DNA of 64,000 nucleotides. It comes from Rhodocollybia butyracea (Eukaryota; Basidiomycota; Agaricomycetes; Agaricales; Omphalotaceae). A program made the translations under genes and the position numbers. The first letter of the stretch is position 1. Every line of letters begins with the position of its first letter. The notes beneath the pieces were generated by a model that worked only from the letters and a program-made list of their open reading frames with translations, made no database searches and was not told where the DNA came from. Shown here piece after piece: positions 21,092-32,765 of this stretch. The stretch spans positions 124,001 to 188,000 of the forward strand of contig JADNRY010000048.1 in NCBI GenBank assembly GCA_015501585.1, written 5' to 3'.

Positions 21092-22794
21092 ATGAGCGAA
21101 AGTCACACAGAAACCATGTTACCGATACAGCAAAATAATCACGATCAGGTGTCTAACCCAGTTGAAGGATCAGAAGGTGTGTACACTTCGAGCAGTTCGA
21201 ACTTGGTGCTTGAACTTATTTTCAGCTAACGTGAACGCGAAACGTGGACATGGACGCCCCAAAGGATCCAAAAACAAGAAGAAGAATACATCAGGAGGAG
21301 ACGGTGACGATGGAAAACCTGAACAACCTCTGAAAAGGCCTGCAGGCCGACCTCGAGGTCAAGGACCGAAACAGTTAATAAAGCGTACAGCCCAGGCAAA
21401 TCAAGCTGAAGCGTCCAGTGAACCCGATAACATCTTGCCCGTTGAATTAACTTTCAATACTCAAAGCTTTGCAGCTCTACAAGCATTAACTGGTATGTTG
21501 CTCTCCAACGCATGTTGTTCAACTAAAGTCCTCCGCCCCCTGTGTGTTAGCTGGGCCTGGACCGGGCACACAATCGGATTTGAAGCGTAAACTGGGGACT
21601 TCATCGTCTCCATCTCCGCGGCCGAAGCAGCGGCTCAAGTCGAAGGACTTATCTGGCCTAAATAGTCAAGCTACTTTGAATTCTCCATCACCACTGGATC
21701 AACTCAAATATCATTTTCACGACTCGTTCCTGTATTCGGACGGGAGCGTGATAATTCGTATAGGAATGACCCAGTTTAAGCTGCACAGAACGGTAAGTTT
21801 CAAATGTCCTATCATTCTTTGATTGATGTTAGTGTAGTTATTGGCAGAGCATGGAGCATGGTTCAGGGAGCGCTTTGAGGAGGATCCGGACGACAGGATT
21901 CGAGAGCTTCTGGTATATATTCTGGATGGTGTAGTCGAGGAGCCCGATTTTGTCAATTTATTGACTGCGGTAAAAGAGGCTATGTGTGTTCATTCTCTTG
22001 GTTTCACAATACTATCTGCCTTACTGATGACGCTTTCACACAGAACTTACCTCGAGAGTCCACCGAAATCTGTTCTTGCTTCAATCCTCCGGGCTGCTCA
22101 TCGGCTTCGGTTTGCTCGTTTCAAGAACTGGGTGATAGGTCTACTGGAAAAGATGTGGTCAGCAGAACTGGAACCTTTGTCGCAAAGCTCTTGCACAACG
22201 CGTTTGTCCATACGGCTATCTCCCGATGAAGCAACTGCTATCGTGTCGGTTGCTTGTGAATGTGGTCTCGAAAGTGTTCTGAAGCGAGCTCTATATGAGC
22301 TCGTACGAACTGATTGCTTTGGACAGAAGAGCACATCGTTGGCTTCTACAAGCACTAGTTCTGGTTCCTCGAGCGTTACACTCTCATCTAGTGATTACCA
22401 CCTTCTTGTACAAGCCCGCGAAAGACTTGTCTCTTCGTGGATCTCAGTTGCCGCCGCCTCTTTGAATTTTCCTCCCTGTTCGGACACTGCAATTGGGCCT
22501 TGCGTAGCATGTGGTCCGGTCCCAGATACCACCATCTTTAGACTGCTGCACGAAAGCCCTTCCTCCCATTTGTTGCAAGGTTTCAATGAGATGGAGGTCT
22601 CTGGATCCCTATTCGAAACGTATACAAACGATCTGCTTAGTGGAGTGGAGAAACTTGCACTGCTGTCTTGGGAAGGCGGCCCAGAGGAGAAAGGGCTAGG
22701 TTATTGTGCTCCATGTGCTCAAGCTCGGAAGGAATTTTGGATGAAACGCAGAGAGGACTGGTGGGAGATTTTTGGCCAGGATGTCGGTTGCTGA
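21092..22794 (+). CDS. BTB/POZ-like protein with two AT-hook motifs
   Basis: The ATG at 21092 (MSESHTETMLPIQQ) is preferred. An in-frame ATG at 21020 also exists. After a first intron two AT-hooks follow: GHGRPKGSKNKKK and RPAGRPRGQGPK. Both carry the G-R-P core that binds the minor groove of A/T DNA. Downstream is a BTB-like domain typical of basidiomycete expansions: FHDSFLYSDGSVIIRIGMTQ, FKLHRT, then (after an intron) LAEHGAWFRERFEE and a helical C-terminal region to a stop at 22792-22794. The tail holds cysteine pairs (CVACGPVPDTT, YCAPCAQARKEF). A nuclear DNA-binding adaptor is a reasonable inference. Target genes are unknown. Confidence 0.75.
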
Positions 22795-23679
22795 AATGTC
22801 TTGACTGCTACATAGTGTTTGCTTGCATTGCTGCTTCTTTACTCCTTAACAATTCGTTGAAAGTTCGATACAACTGACTGCCGTCGTTACATAATGTACC
22901 ATATCTCAAGAATCAAATGTCGGACTATATGTAGTCAATATTTGAGGTGGGTGATGAATATTTGAATCCCATCTTCATTTTGGTCTATTATTTTTCCCCG
23001 TGTATCGCGGCTTACGACGTCTTTCTAGAACCAAATCCTTCAACATCGAGAAAGTTGTCGCAAAATTCTTCAAATTCTTCATTGTCCCATACCCAAGAAC
23101 GGTCCCACATAGTATGCCTACATGCAATTCAACGTCACTATATTATACTTGCGAGTGTGGGCCATCACGCAAGCGCGTGGCAGGTACGAGTCCTGGAAGA
23201 GACTAGGTATGAAATGCAGAGTACACTCTGCAGTACATCGCAGCAGAAGGTAAGTATGTGCCTGGGCCCAATAACATATTAACATTTCTGATACTCATAT
23301 TATCCAATACACTCTCCCGAGCGAGAATGAACAGCATGATGGAAGCTGGTGACTGCTCTGGTTGAAAAGATATTGACCCACTGGAATATAAGTGGAGGCA
23401 ACACAGCAGCGAATGTCTGGCAAACCGTAAGCATGGAAAGGAGCTCTTTTCAGTTGGAAAGATGCTGAAGTTTGAGGGCGCTGCTATCATTCAATGGAAC
23501 ATGAGTGATGTCAAATGAAGGATCGATGTAGAAAGCGACATAAATTCGCAAAATTTTGGTGGTGAGCTCGGTAGGCACTATGAAAGAAAAATCAGTGCGA
23601 GGAATGCAAGGGATACCCAAATACACTCACAAGAAGTAAAGGAAGGCATTTTGTCTGAGGTTAGAAAGGGCAGTAGATA
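22795..23679. other. Intergenic, no gene seen
   Basis: Sequence between the BTB gene and the transposon. No frame with recognisable features. Probably the 3' UTR of the BTB gene and neutral flank into which the element inserted. Confidence 0.45.
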
Positions 23680-23740
23680 AGGGTAGTCAAAAAGTCGATT
23701 TGAGGTCGATTCAGGGGGTCGATTCACAAGTCGATTCAGG
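23680..23740 (+). repeat. Left terminal inverted repeat of the Harbinger element
   Basis: Matches the inverse of 27318-27378 with a handful of mismatches. GTCGATTCA-like units occur here and continue to about 23830, partly inverted (gaatcgac), as candidate transposase-binding sites. Confidence 0.85.
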
Positions 23741-23928
23741 ATCAAGAATCGACAGTCGATTCACTCGATTCTTGTGAATCATTGTACTGGCTCTGGAGGC
23801 AGGACAACTTCCGAATCGACTGTCAATTCACATACTATAGTAACTCTACTTGACTTGTATTACGCAAAACAGATGACCATAAGAAAATTCTTCCTTGCTT
23901 TCTTTGCTTTGCCCAGCATACCACAACG

Positions 23929-25287
23929 ATGGCTCCTCGAAGTGTCAAAGTAACCACTAAAAAAGGTTCCGGCACAACCAATGAAGTCGAAAAGTCAAAA
24001 GGAACGCACATGTCCCAACAACAAAATATGAAAAAAGGCGAGGATGAGAAAAAGGAAGCAGTTGGAGCTGGCGCAGGGGCATTCAGCATTGAGTACATCG
24101 TTTGAAACGCAAGAAAAAAAACTGCTAACACTGAAGAACATTTTAGCTGGACTGCAGACCTATCCTCTGATCTCATTCACATCATCACTGAGAGCAGTGT
24201 CATCAAGAAAGGTCTTTATCCGGGCCCTGGTGCAAATTCTTCCACAAAAGATGGCGGCGGCCATCCCAAAACTGACTTTTTGTTCATGGTTGCGGAAACG
24301 CTTTGGGGTGAAATGTCATATTGGCCAACAAACAAGCAGTTAACATCATCTGTTCGAGGAAAGATCTGTGATAAAATTAAATCTTGATTGCGAAAGTGAG
24401 TAATTCCTATTCCTTTATTCATACATGTTCAGGTAAACTGTTGTTTTCAGAATGGAGAAAGAGGTGATGAAGTACAAGGCGGAAATGGGGGAGACTGGCG
24501 CTGGTATTCAACGTGAAGATGATATTGACATGAGCCTTGACAACTTGCTCACTGGGGCCTGGAGTAAGTTAGCGCATGAAATAGATGATTTAAAGAACTC
24601 ACCGTTCAACGATACCTAGGTCGCATCCATGATATTTGTCCATGGTTCTTCAACATGAAGGCGCTCATGGCTGAACGTCCCAATCTCACTCCTGTTGGCC
24701 TTGGAGACAGCTCAACTGCTATCAACACTGAAGATATTCTTCATGGAGAAGAGGGAGACACTGATGGCTCACGCCGTGGAGACTTTGATAACAACAATGA
24801 AGAGGACGAGGGCAGCATGCAAAAAATTGCGACTAGTGACGTGGACATGTCTGAAGCTGGAGACAATGATAACGAGCCTATTGAAGTTATGCAGCCTGGC
24901 AGAAAGAAAAGAAAAGAATCCATACCAACTAATTCATCCTGTGCTCCCGCAAAGAAGTTCAAGGTGTCCGATGAATTCTCCGAGTCAACCCGGGCCATGG
25001 AAGCCACTTGTCAGAAGACTCTTGACCTTGCAAAGGTCCGCACTGAAAACAAGGGTAAAAAACTGCAGTATAAGATGGCCAAGCTGCAAGCGAAGGAAGA
25101 AGAGAGGAAGAGAAAGTACGAGTTGGACAAGGCAAAGGCTCAAAAAAGGGAGGAGCTCATGAACAGGATGATGGGACAGAGCGACGCGAGTGGGTCGGGA
25201 CAGGGATGGAGTGATACTAGTATGCACGGATGGGATGTCGATGTTTTGAATGGGTTCAATTCCCAATTGTCATATGACAAGAACTAA
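23929..25287 (+). CDS. Harbinger ORF1: Myb/SANT-like DNA-binding protein
   Basis: Second protein of PIF/Harbinger elements; in known elements it helps bring the transposase to the nucleus and to the element ends. The ATG at 23929 (MAPRSVKVTTKKGSGT) starts a basic N-terminal exon. After an intron (GTACAT..TTTTAG) comes the trihelix part: DWTADLSSDLIHIITESSVI and KTDFLFMVAETLWGEM. The C-terminal exon has SRIHDICPWFFNMKALMAER, an acidic linker, a nuclear-signal-like cluster (GRKKRKES) and a long charged coiled coil (KMAKLQAKEEERKRKYELDK). Exons join in frame by eye. The gene is convergent with the transposase gene, their stops only 25 bp apart. Confidence 0.7.
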
Positions 25288-25311
25288 ATATATACTGTAC
25301 AGTACAAAATA

Positions 25312-26930
25312 TCACTGCCTTTGCCGAGCTTTCCGTGCCACCTCCAAGTCTTGCTGAAGCTGTTTTCTACGCTCTCGAGCACTCGACAAGAGTACAGACC
25401 TTTGCTGAGTTCCAACCCGACCCTGAGCCACAGCATCCTGTTCTCCATCAGTTCTATCTTCCATCCCTTCTTGCATCATCATCTCTAGGATTGCATCCGT
25501 CTCCACAGTCCGTTTCTCTTTCGCTTCACATTCCAATGCAAAATTGTGAATAACTATACATGCAACACCCCACAATGTGGCATACTTGTGAGACTTTGCA
25601 TCCTTTATGTGAACAGGTAAAGCCTTGAGAGACTGAAACTGCCCTTTGAGTAGTCCAATAGCATGTTCTGAGCGAATGTGGATTCGGGAGACAGTAGTAT
25701 TGAATGTATGATTATCAGGGTTATTGTGCTTGGGAGCCTTGTATGGTGCGACCAGCCAGTCTTCAATCTGAAACATGCTCATCAGTCAAATCATGTATAT
25801 ATTATGCAGTTATCATACTGGATAGGCGGAATCTGCCCAAATAAATTCTTTTCCTTCCAGAAAGACCGAATGATCCTGAGCAAAAGCTGTTTTCTCCCAT
25901 GCGGAGGCATCATGAGTGCTGCCAGTGAAGCCATATGAGAAGTTGATGATGCGTAAATTGGGTAAATTGATGATCTATGAAAAGTTTAAGGCATGGTGTA
26001 TAGTATGTGAGTTGCACTTACTTGGAAATTGAGGGAGTAGTTACATTTTCTGTCAAAGTAGCTTTCGCCGTACCAAAAAGGCCGTTCAGCAAGAGGAAGA
26101 AGAGTACCATCAACCATGCAATACCCATCTCGCCAGACACTACAAGACCGGGACTCTACCCATTTCTTCGCTTCTTCCTTTTCAGCAGCGGTTGGAGGGT
26201 GGATATTTTTTCGAACAAACTCTGGATGCAGAATAGCAACCATAACACACTGCATGGCACCTTTAATCCACCCCTTCAAGTATCCACACCAATTTGCAAC
26301 CTGTTGAAGGCTTGCTCCATTTCCATAGTGCCCAAAATGGTAAAGTGCAACAGCTATCTGATGCTCGACTGGTGCCTGGCTACGACCACCATCTCCAGAG
26401 GAGAAAATGGGATCATTTTGCAGTTCAGCAACAAGACTGTCAAATGTCTTGGGATCCAGCTGTAGGTTTTCACAGAACTGATCAGGTTGGTCAGTTTTCC
26501 AGACATGAAGGACGTGGAGAAGAGTATCTGGAGGGCGTTTATAGTTGTTTCGAGGCTTCCTATATCTGGTCTTGTATAAGAATTCAACATATCTTACAAC
26601 ATCTTGTGCACTTTTTGCAGCCATCGCCTGTTCCGAAAACCCATCCAACTCATCATCCTCGAATTCATCATCAGCCCATCCACCGCTCATCTCAGAATCA
26701 GAAGATTCAGACAAGCTAGTTTCAGACCTTGCGATACTAGAAGAAGATGATTGAACTGTGTGATAGATACAGGACCACTTTTTTTGTCCACGAAGCTTGA
26801 CTGGAGCAAGTTTAAGCTCGAGGTACCGTTTGAAAATATGATAGCGAGTTGAGTTTTGTGAGCTAACGGATGATAAAGAGCTTGAACTGGAGAAAAAGCC
26901 CAGGGAGGACACCAATGGCTCAGAATACAA
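25312..26930 (-). CDS. PIF/Harbinger transposase (DDE_Tnp_4)
   Basis: Cut-and-paste transposase with an RNase H-like fold. Three exons: about 26930-26019, about 25985-25818 and about 25775-25312. Exon 1 carries the helix-turn-helix-like region (IAVALYHFGHYGNGASLQQV, CGYLKGWIKGAMQCVMVAIL) and the first catalytic Asp in DGYCMVDGTLLPLAERPFWY. Exon 2 reads NFSYGFTGSTHDASAWEKTA and the second Asp in EFIWADSAYP. Exon 3 has the catalytic Glu in RIHIRSEHAIGLLKGQFQSL. Donor and acceptor sites (GTAAGT..ATAG and GTATGA..TTTCAG) keep the frame. All three catalytic residues are present. The true start is unsure: the open frame begins upstream of a Ser-rich N-terminus without a clear ATG, so a small first exon may be missing from my reading. 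Confidence 0.88.
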
Positions 26931-27317
26931 AGCAGAACTCTGAGTTGAAATAGAGGTTGTGGATATCGAGGTGGATGAAGTTGGTGAGCTGTCTGCAGTT
27001 GAATCAGACTAGGAAAGATGCTGTATATCCTGGAAATCAGCGCCCTCAAGTAACGGTAGCAACTCGTTGCATATAAAAGCTTGTGAGTGCCTGGATTTTA
27101 GCAGTTCATTTTTGGTCTGCTGACTGAGTTTCTCCGACAATGTTCAACGAGTTTTCCAGATTCTAATATGGTCTCGAATGGCACGGATGGCATCTCTTTG
27201 GTGGGCAGTGAACTGAGGCATCACAGATAAGGCGAATCGAGTAAAAATTGAGTTGTAAAAAGTTAAGGTACAAAAGGGTGGTCAAATTGATCTGTCGATT
27301 CTAGTCACGAATCACCA

Positions 27318-27378
27318 TCTAAATCGACTGCTGAATCGACCATCTGAATCGACCTCATATCGACTTTTTGACTACCCT
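27318..27378 (-). repeat. Right terminal inverted repeat of the Harbinger element
   Basis: Inverse of the left end. On the lower strand it also shows spaced GTCGATTCAG-like units over the first about 60 bp. Confidence 0.85.
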
Positions 27379-28701
27379 TAATATCAAAGTTGTCGATGGA
27401 ACCATTAAATACACCGAAAGAGGCAGCACATGCACTTCAACCGCCGCCAACAAAAAGTAAAAACCCGAGGAAGTAAAGTGCAGGGGTACAAAACAGGAAG
27501 TAATGAGATATATATAAACACCGTGTGGCAAAAAAGAATCCACTGCACTGAGAATTTGCACGTGTATGTAAGAGACAGAACTGCAGCGGCATTTAATGCA
27601 GGAAAAAATGTCAAGAGGATGGTTCGGTATCAGTCAGATGCATTGATGCACTGGGTAGATGTGGTTGCACTGCCACGCAGTAAGCGTAGGACGCGAATAA
27701 AGAGAGTCAGTGGTGCAACAAGGAATAACAGGCAACTGCGAGCTGCGAAAAGTGCAGTGAGAAGCGTTGAACTTGTTGCCATTGAGCGCTGAAGGTAAAT
27801 TCACAAAATCACATGACAGGTGCTTTGACATCCCAAATAAGATGAAACGATTCTGCTTAGCTTAATTTGGATGCCATCAAAACCAATCGGGACGAAATTC
27901 CCACGCGAAACCGGCCATAAGGACGAGCCTTCATTACATTCAGGACTCGTAATTATACTTAGTCGCATGAGGAGCAGTGAGCATCAGGGATTGGGTTTCG
28001 GGTGATCTGAGGAGGTTGAATTCTGCGTTTACGAGGGTGAAGTACTGGGCGGTTATACTTAAGATGTGTATTTTGTTGACGTTCGTCAATCCAACGCTAC
28101 CTGGTCAGATCTCAGAGTTTGATTTGCTCTCGGGTAAATAAAACCCAGTGTGCAGGCTGTCCTGAATCAGCGGTTTTGGCTCCGATATTGAGTGCACCGT
28201 AGTGAATCCACCTTCAATCGAGCCTGTTTTTCAGAATCTGGGGTACGACGGACTTGATGTCATCTGCAGCAAGAACGACGCCTACGGAGATGTACGGTTC
28301 GCCTTCTCGGGGTGTATGTAACAGTGAATGTGGACTTTGGAGTCCATGAGTCCATGAGTTGATACAGCTGTAGATCGATCTAAAGTGAAATGCGATAGCC
28401 TTTTCTTCCTTGTAATAGGTTGTTAAAGCGTTTCTGTTCTATACCTAGGGGTAACCGGCCTTCTGCAGGACCAGTGTCAAAGCAGAAGTTATTGTCCATA
28501 AAAGGAAGGGCATCTCCACGTGGCAGAACGCTCATCAACTCGTCACTGGACCTGTCTAAATTGGTTTCTTCCTTATCTAAAATCTTGCGACGCTTGATAG
28601 CTCGATATTCGGCATCGGGTAAATTGTTCAAGTCTCAAAGTACTGACTGTAGAGCTGATAACGATTGTAGTTTGGTATACATATCGTTGAAAGAGACGAC
28701 A
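27379..28701. other. Intergenic, no firm gene
   Basis: Flank of the transposon and upstream region of the SUZ12-like gene. A - strand frame at 28380-28631 (AEYRAIKRRKILDKEE, LPRGDALPFMDNNFCFD) looks mildly coding but has no family match that I know and no partner exons. It may be a relic. A short gtccatgagtccatgag duplication lies near 28322-28340. Confidence 0.35.
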
Positions 28702-30880
28702 ATGGACGCGACGAACAATTTGCTCAGATATAGTCAAAGTGCTCGTAAATTTGGCTATGAGACCCATCAATCATACGACAAGACCTGTAAGTATCCAGCG
28801 CACTAGAGTAGCGATGCACTCGCAAGAGTTGACCTTGTCACTTAGCTGTTGCCCAGAAAGCCTTTTCACCGCCAAATAATTACTCCATATCGAGTGGACC
28901 CCAGTCTTCTAGCAAGCGTCGCCCACATTCAACTGTGCTTCCGACTCCTCACAAACTATCTCACAAACCATTTGCGACAAAGTCCCAGAGGCAGAGAGAT
29001 ATAACTTTTCCTGTAGCGGATCCTGATAGTGTCAAAAAGGGCCCTAGAAAAGTGGCCGTACATGCAAATACTACGAAGCGAAAAGTAGCTCGTAAAAGTA
29101 TACAGCAAATTGTTGGACATTGGACAGATAAACAGGGACGCCTACGAAACCCGGAATCCGACTCAGACTCTCCAATGGATCACGTCTCCTCCTCCAGCGA
29201 ATCTGACAGAGAAGTATCTCAGCCGCGAAAACCTTCAATCCGGAAGACCATAACTCGACCCAATGCCTCCAAATACCGTGCCATGTCCATTAGTAGTGAG
29301 GAAAATGAAGGAGAGGAAGAGGAAATTATCTTGGATAAAGGTACCCAGACAAGCAAAGCTGTCTTGAATAATAGTAGCGAAGACGAGCAGAACGAGAATG
29401 ATGAAGATGCGGACGACGATCTTCCGGATACTGAGTCGGAGATGAGCGACTCAGACTCGGATGTTGAATATATTGGAGATAATATAGACTCTATGCCTGT
29501 GCCATTGGACGACGATGCATTGGTGCAGGTTGTAAGACCATTCCTTCCACGACTTCAATCCCAAAAGCTACCTTTTCTAAAGCGGAATCTTCGCGACGCA
29601 TTTAAACAGTCTTTTCCTAAAGTTTCATCTGGACTGGGGACAAACGAAGTTGTTATGCAAGTTATGTTTCGTTCTGGAGCTGACCAAAAGAGACGAACTT
29701 TCACGCTCCACAGCTGGAGTTGTCCACTCTGTCAACTTCTTGGTAAACTTGATTCGAGGCAGATGCTCGACAGCCACCTCCATTGGCACCACTCAGAAGT
29801 AGAGATCTTTTGGCTTAGAGAACAGGAAAATGAGGTAGGCAGTGTTTAGTGTCATACAGATAATCCACTTACGTCTCTTTTCCAGTGGCGTCTTATTCTT
29901 ACCTTTCCGGAATCCTCAACTTTGATCGCAGATCCCTCTCCCGCACCGCACTTCCCTTGGGCGTCGACCAGGGAAATTGCAAGTGATGAAGTTCCGTCAG
30001 AAGTAAACGATTCTATCACAAGTTTGACGTTAGATGAGGAAGATGCAGAATCGCAACTTCGACTGTCTCCATTTACACCGGGACCTACTCATCCTGCCCG
30101 GAGTCCCACTCCTTCACCAATTCTACCATCGTTATCAGAAGCTCGTCTTCCTCAGAATCGATTGAGCATTGGACAACCACGCCGCTATCTATCTCAGCCT
30201 CCAGCAGATCATCCTCCTGGTCCTGCCGCTCGTTATCGGCCTTCTCAGGGTCAATCAAGCAGTGCACATCCACGTCGCTATCCATCTCCTCCTCCAGCAG
30301 ATAATCCCCTTGGTCCTGCCGCTCGTTATCCTTATCTTCCTGCTTCTTCCGACGATGGAAGTATCCTCATAAAGTACAGCTGTCGTCCCGGAGGACCGTA
30401 TCTGTATGATTTACTTGACACTCTACCTTTGGATGAATTCGGAACGCTTTCCTGGGTTGTGTTGGATAGAGAAGCAGAGATATATGAGAGTGATGATATG
30501 TGTGATGAGTACAAGGTTATGCACGCGCTTTGGGGCCGCTGGATCATGTTGAATCGGTAAATTATGTTCAAATTTTACTAGCTTGCAACTTGCTCATGCT
30601 TGGAACAGCACACGTTTCATTCAAGATTATTCTGTAGGAGTTATGGATTTTGTGGACCAGTATTGGATGATGATCCACAGAGCGGCTGGATGGCAAGCGC
30701 TGAGATATTGGCTTCTGGTACGCATATTAATACTCAAATGCATGACTGAAATCAACCAGTTCATAGATGCTTATGGTCAATAAATACTTAAAACCTCAGG
30801 GAGTGGCAAACGTTCTGCAGCACTACGAAGGTAAAACTGGGATGAAGTACTGGTATGCAAATGGTGCCAATACAGATTAG
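28702..30880 (+). CDS. SUZ12-like VEFS-box protein (candidate PRC2 subunit)
   Basis: The ATG at 28702 (MDATNNLLRYSQSARKFG) is followed by an intron and a long disordered, acidic region. Then comes one C2H2-type finger, WSCPLCQLLGKLDSRQML + DSHLHWHH, directly followed by EVEIFWLREQENEWRLILTF. This order, finger then aromatic strand, is that of the SUZ12/EMF2/VRN2 family. After a Pro-rich linker with two copies of a RRYPSPPPADNPLGPAARY-like unit comes a VEFS-box-like C-terminus: EYKVMHALWGRWIMLNR, TRFIQDYSVGVMDFVDQYWM, LMVNKYLKPQGVANVLQHYE, then GKTGMKYW and a stop at 30878-30880. In that family the VEFS box contacts the EZH2-type H3K27 methyltransferase. The last two introns (GTAAAT..AACAG and GTACGC..CATAG) are needed to rebuild it. 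The family call is inference from layout and motifs. Confidence 0.62.
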
Positions 30881-30974
30881 TGTCATAATGTACTTCTGCT
30901 CCTGTACTTATTATATGTACAATCATTTACATTGTGTAAAACAGCACGCAGTTTATTACGCAGTAAATATACAT

Positions 30975-32259
30975 CTAGTCATCGTCGCTGCCATAGTCTC
31001 CAAGATCAAGACCCACAGGTGTTGTGGATGGAGCTTTACGAGGTGCGGCTGGCGGTGGGATGCCATTTCGTTTTCGAATTTCGGAGAAATACCGCAGGCT
31101 ATCCATAGTATCGGCACTGAGCAAGCCTACAGAAGGGGGAGCAGTCGCATTATCATCCACAGCGAGTTTCCGCCGCTTAGCCTCACGGCCACTATCCTCA
31201 CCCTCCCCGTCAGAATACTCTCCGTGCCCGTTTTCCATTAGATTTCCCTCATCATCCAGCACGTCACCATCTTCCAAGGCCCTTATAGTTCGCATCGCAT
31301 CCACTACCCTTGGATCCATCTTCTCGCGTATGGCTGCCTGACCCATTTCTTCCAGACGATGTTGTTCATTTACTTTAGAGACGGGATTGGGATCTTCGGT
31401 GGCCCAACGTACGTTGAGAATTTCGTCGTTGTCTAGAGATTGACAGGCCATTGCCTCTTTGGCAAATTGAGCGTGCAGCTCAGATTTATAGGTAACGAAA
31501 GCGACAGAACGGTATTGCAAGACCTTTACGGCCCATCCTGTTTCAGAGTCGTCTAAGCAATATAAGATAAGTAACCTGGAAGCCGATAGGAGTCTTTGTT
31601 CGACGTACCACGCTCAATTTCACCAAACTCTTTGAAATGCCTTCGAACTACTTCCTCAGTCTCAAGACCGGTTCCCGTCTCCTTGATCCTTCCAACATAC
31701 AAAGTCCTGTTTTGCCTATTAAAACTTCCAACACCGCCCATATCATCTCGATAGTCTGCAAACTTGTCTCTGGCGAAACAATCTTTTGAACTATCGGGCA
31801 ACGCATCCGATGGCTCTGGAAGTGTATGGAGGTATTCACACTCCCAACCGTAAGGACAACATCCCCGGGAAAAGAAAAGGCAAGTGTATTTCATGCCAGT
31901 GGTATTCGCGCGAGTCAAACCCGAATCCAATTTGATGTTGCAACGGGTTTGGGATTTAACTTTACTAGAAATCCAATTCGGTTAGCGTACTTTGCGTTTC
32001 AACAACCACTTACTTTGAGTAGCTGTCTTCTCGATCTCCACCGGCCCATTTGTTATACCATATGTCTGTGCACAGAATTCAGCGTTGGTCATTTTATTGT
32101 TGAAAGAAATAGAGACTGACTGTATTCTTTTCCGGTTTGCGGTGTCTCCTTCCTTTCGACGTCGCCGGGCTTTACTTGTTTCCGAGCAGGCCTGAGCTTT
32201 TTAGTCTTTCTCTTGACGGCAGTAGAGACTACGGCTGTTTCGGTGCCGTTCGACGACAT
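30975..32259 (-). CDS. CWC2: Cwc2-type splicing factor (CCCH finger + RRM)
   Basis: Member of the Prp19/NTC-related complex; Cwc2 touches U6 snRNA and helps form the catalytic spliceosome (family knowledge). The ATG at 32259 opens a basic N-terminus (VKRKTKKLRPARKQVKPGD). Then comes a CCCH finger (CLFFSRGCCPYGWECEYLH), the torus-like linker (DKFADYRDDMGGVGSFNRQN), the RRM with RTLYVGRIKETG as RNP2-like strand and RSVAFVTYKSELHAQFAKEA as RNP1-like strand, ILNVRWATEDPNP, and a long C-terminal tail ending GLDLGDYGSDDD with a stop at 30975-30977. Several short introns. One near 31520-31610 separates the two halves of the RRM. Confidence 0.9.
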
Positions 32260-32765
32260 TTGAGATGGTGGTTCAAGCAAGCAGAGAAATGTGGCTGTGC
32301 TCGTGAGATAGGCGCCAGACGACAACTTTTACAAAATACTACAACTATGTACAGTACAGCTTATATATATACTTGACATGTAAGCGCAATAAATATCGAT
32401 AGCCCTACTGAGTATGCGACTACTAGTAGTAGTCCCTTCACGGTTATCATAGAACAAGCCAGTCCTCGAGACTACTACCGATCCCAGTGCTTCTAGCAAT
32501 GCTGGCCTTGAGGAAAAACAAACTTAAGAAATTATAGCCCAGAAAAAAAATCAGTACTTACCAGCACAGCAGACGCCCTTCTCATATGACTAGGAGGAAC
32601 AATATTCTGAGTACGAGTCAGATTGGGAGCTGGCAACTGTGATTTCTCCAGCTATTTACAAGGTCAGCCATCGGGAAAGATTCAGGATAAATAATCTTAC
32701 GAAAAGCGTAGTGCTGGATTTCAGTTCGTTGAATGATGGCTTTTTCGAAAGAGTGTTAGTTATCA
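32260..32765. other. Intergenic, no gene seen
   Basis: Gap between the Cwc2 start and the end of the coiled-coil gene, both on the - strand. It holds the Cwc2 promoter; I see no frame worth calling. Confidence 0.5.

Larger units (their letters stand above)
23680..27378. mobile_element. PIF/Harbinger DNA transposon, apparently complete (3.7 kb)
   Basis: The ends AGGGTAGTCAAAAAGTCGAT (23680 on) and its inverse (down to 27378) are identical over 20 bp and stay similar for about 60 bp. Both ends carry repeated GTCGATTC motifs. TA lies immediately outside each end (23678-23679, 27379-27380). Inside are two convergent genes: a Myb/SANT-like ORF1 protein (+) and a DDE_Tnp_4 transposase (-). Both read intact across short introns, so the element may still be active or only recently silent. 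Harbinger elements usually make a 3-bp duplication. Here only TA is shared, so the exact boundary is open. Confidence 0.88.

Noticed and set aside
27430..27792. 120-codon + strand frame beside the transposon
   Set aside because: No family features, no neighbouring exons, basic composition without pattern; likely chance.
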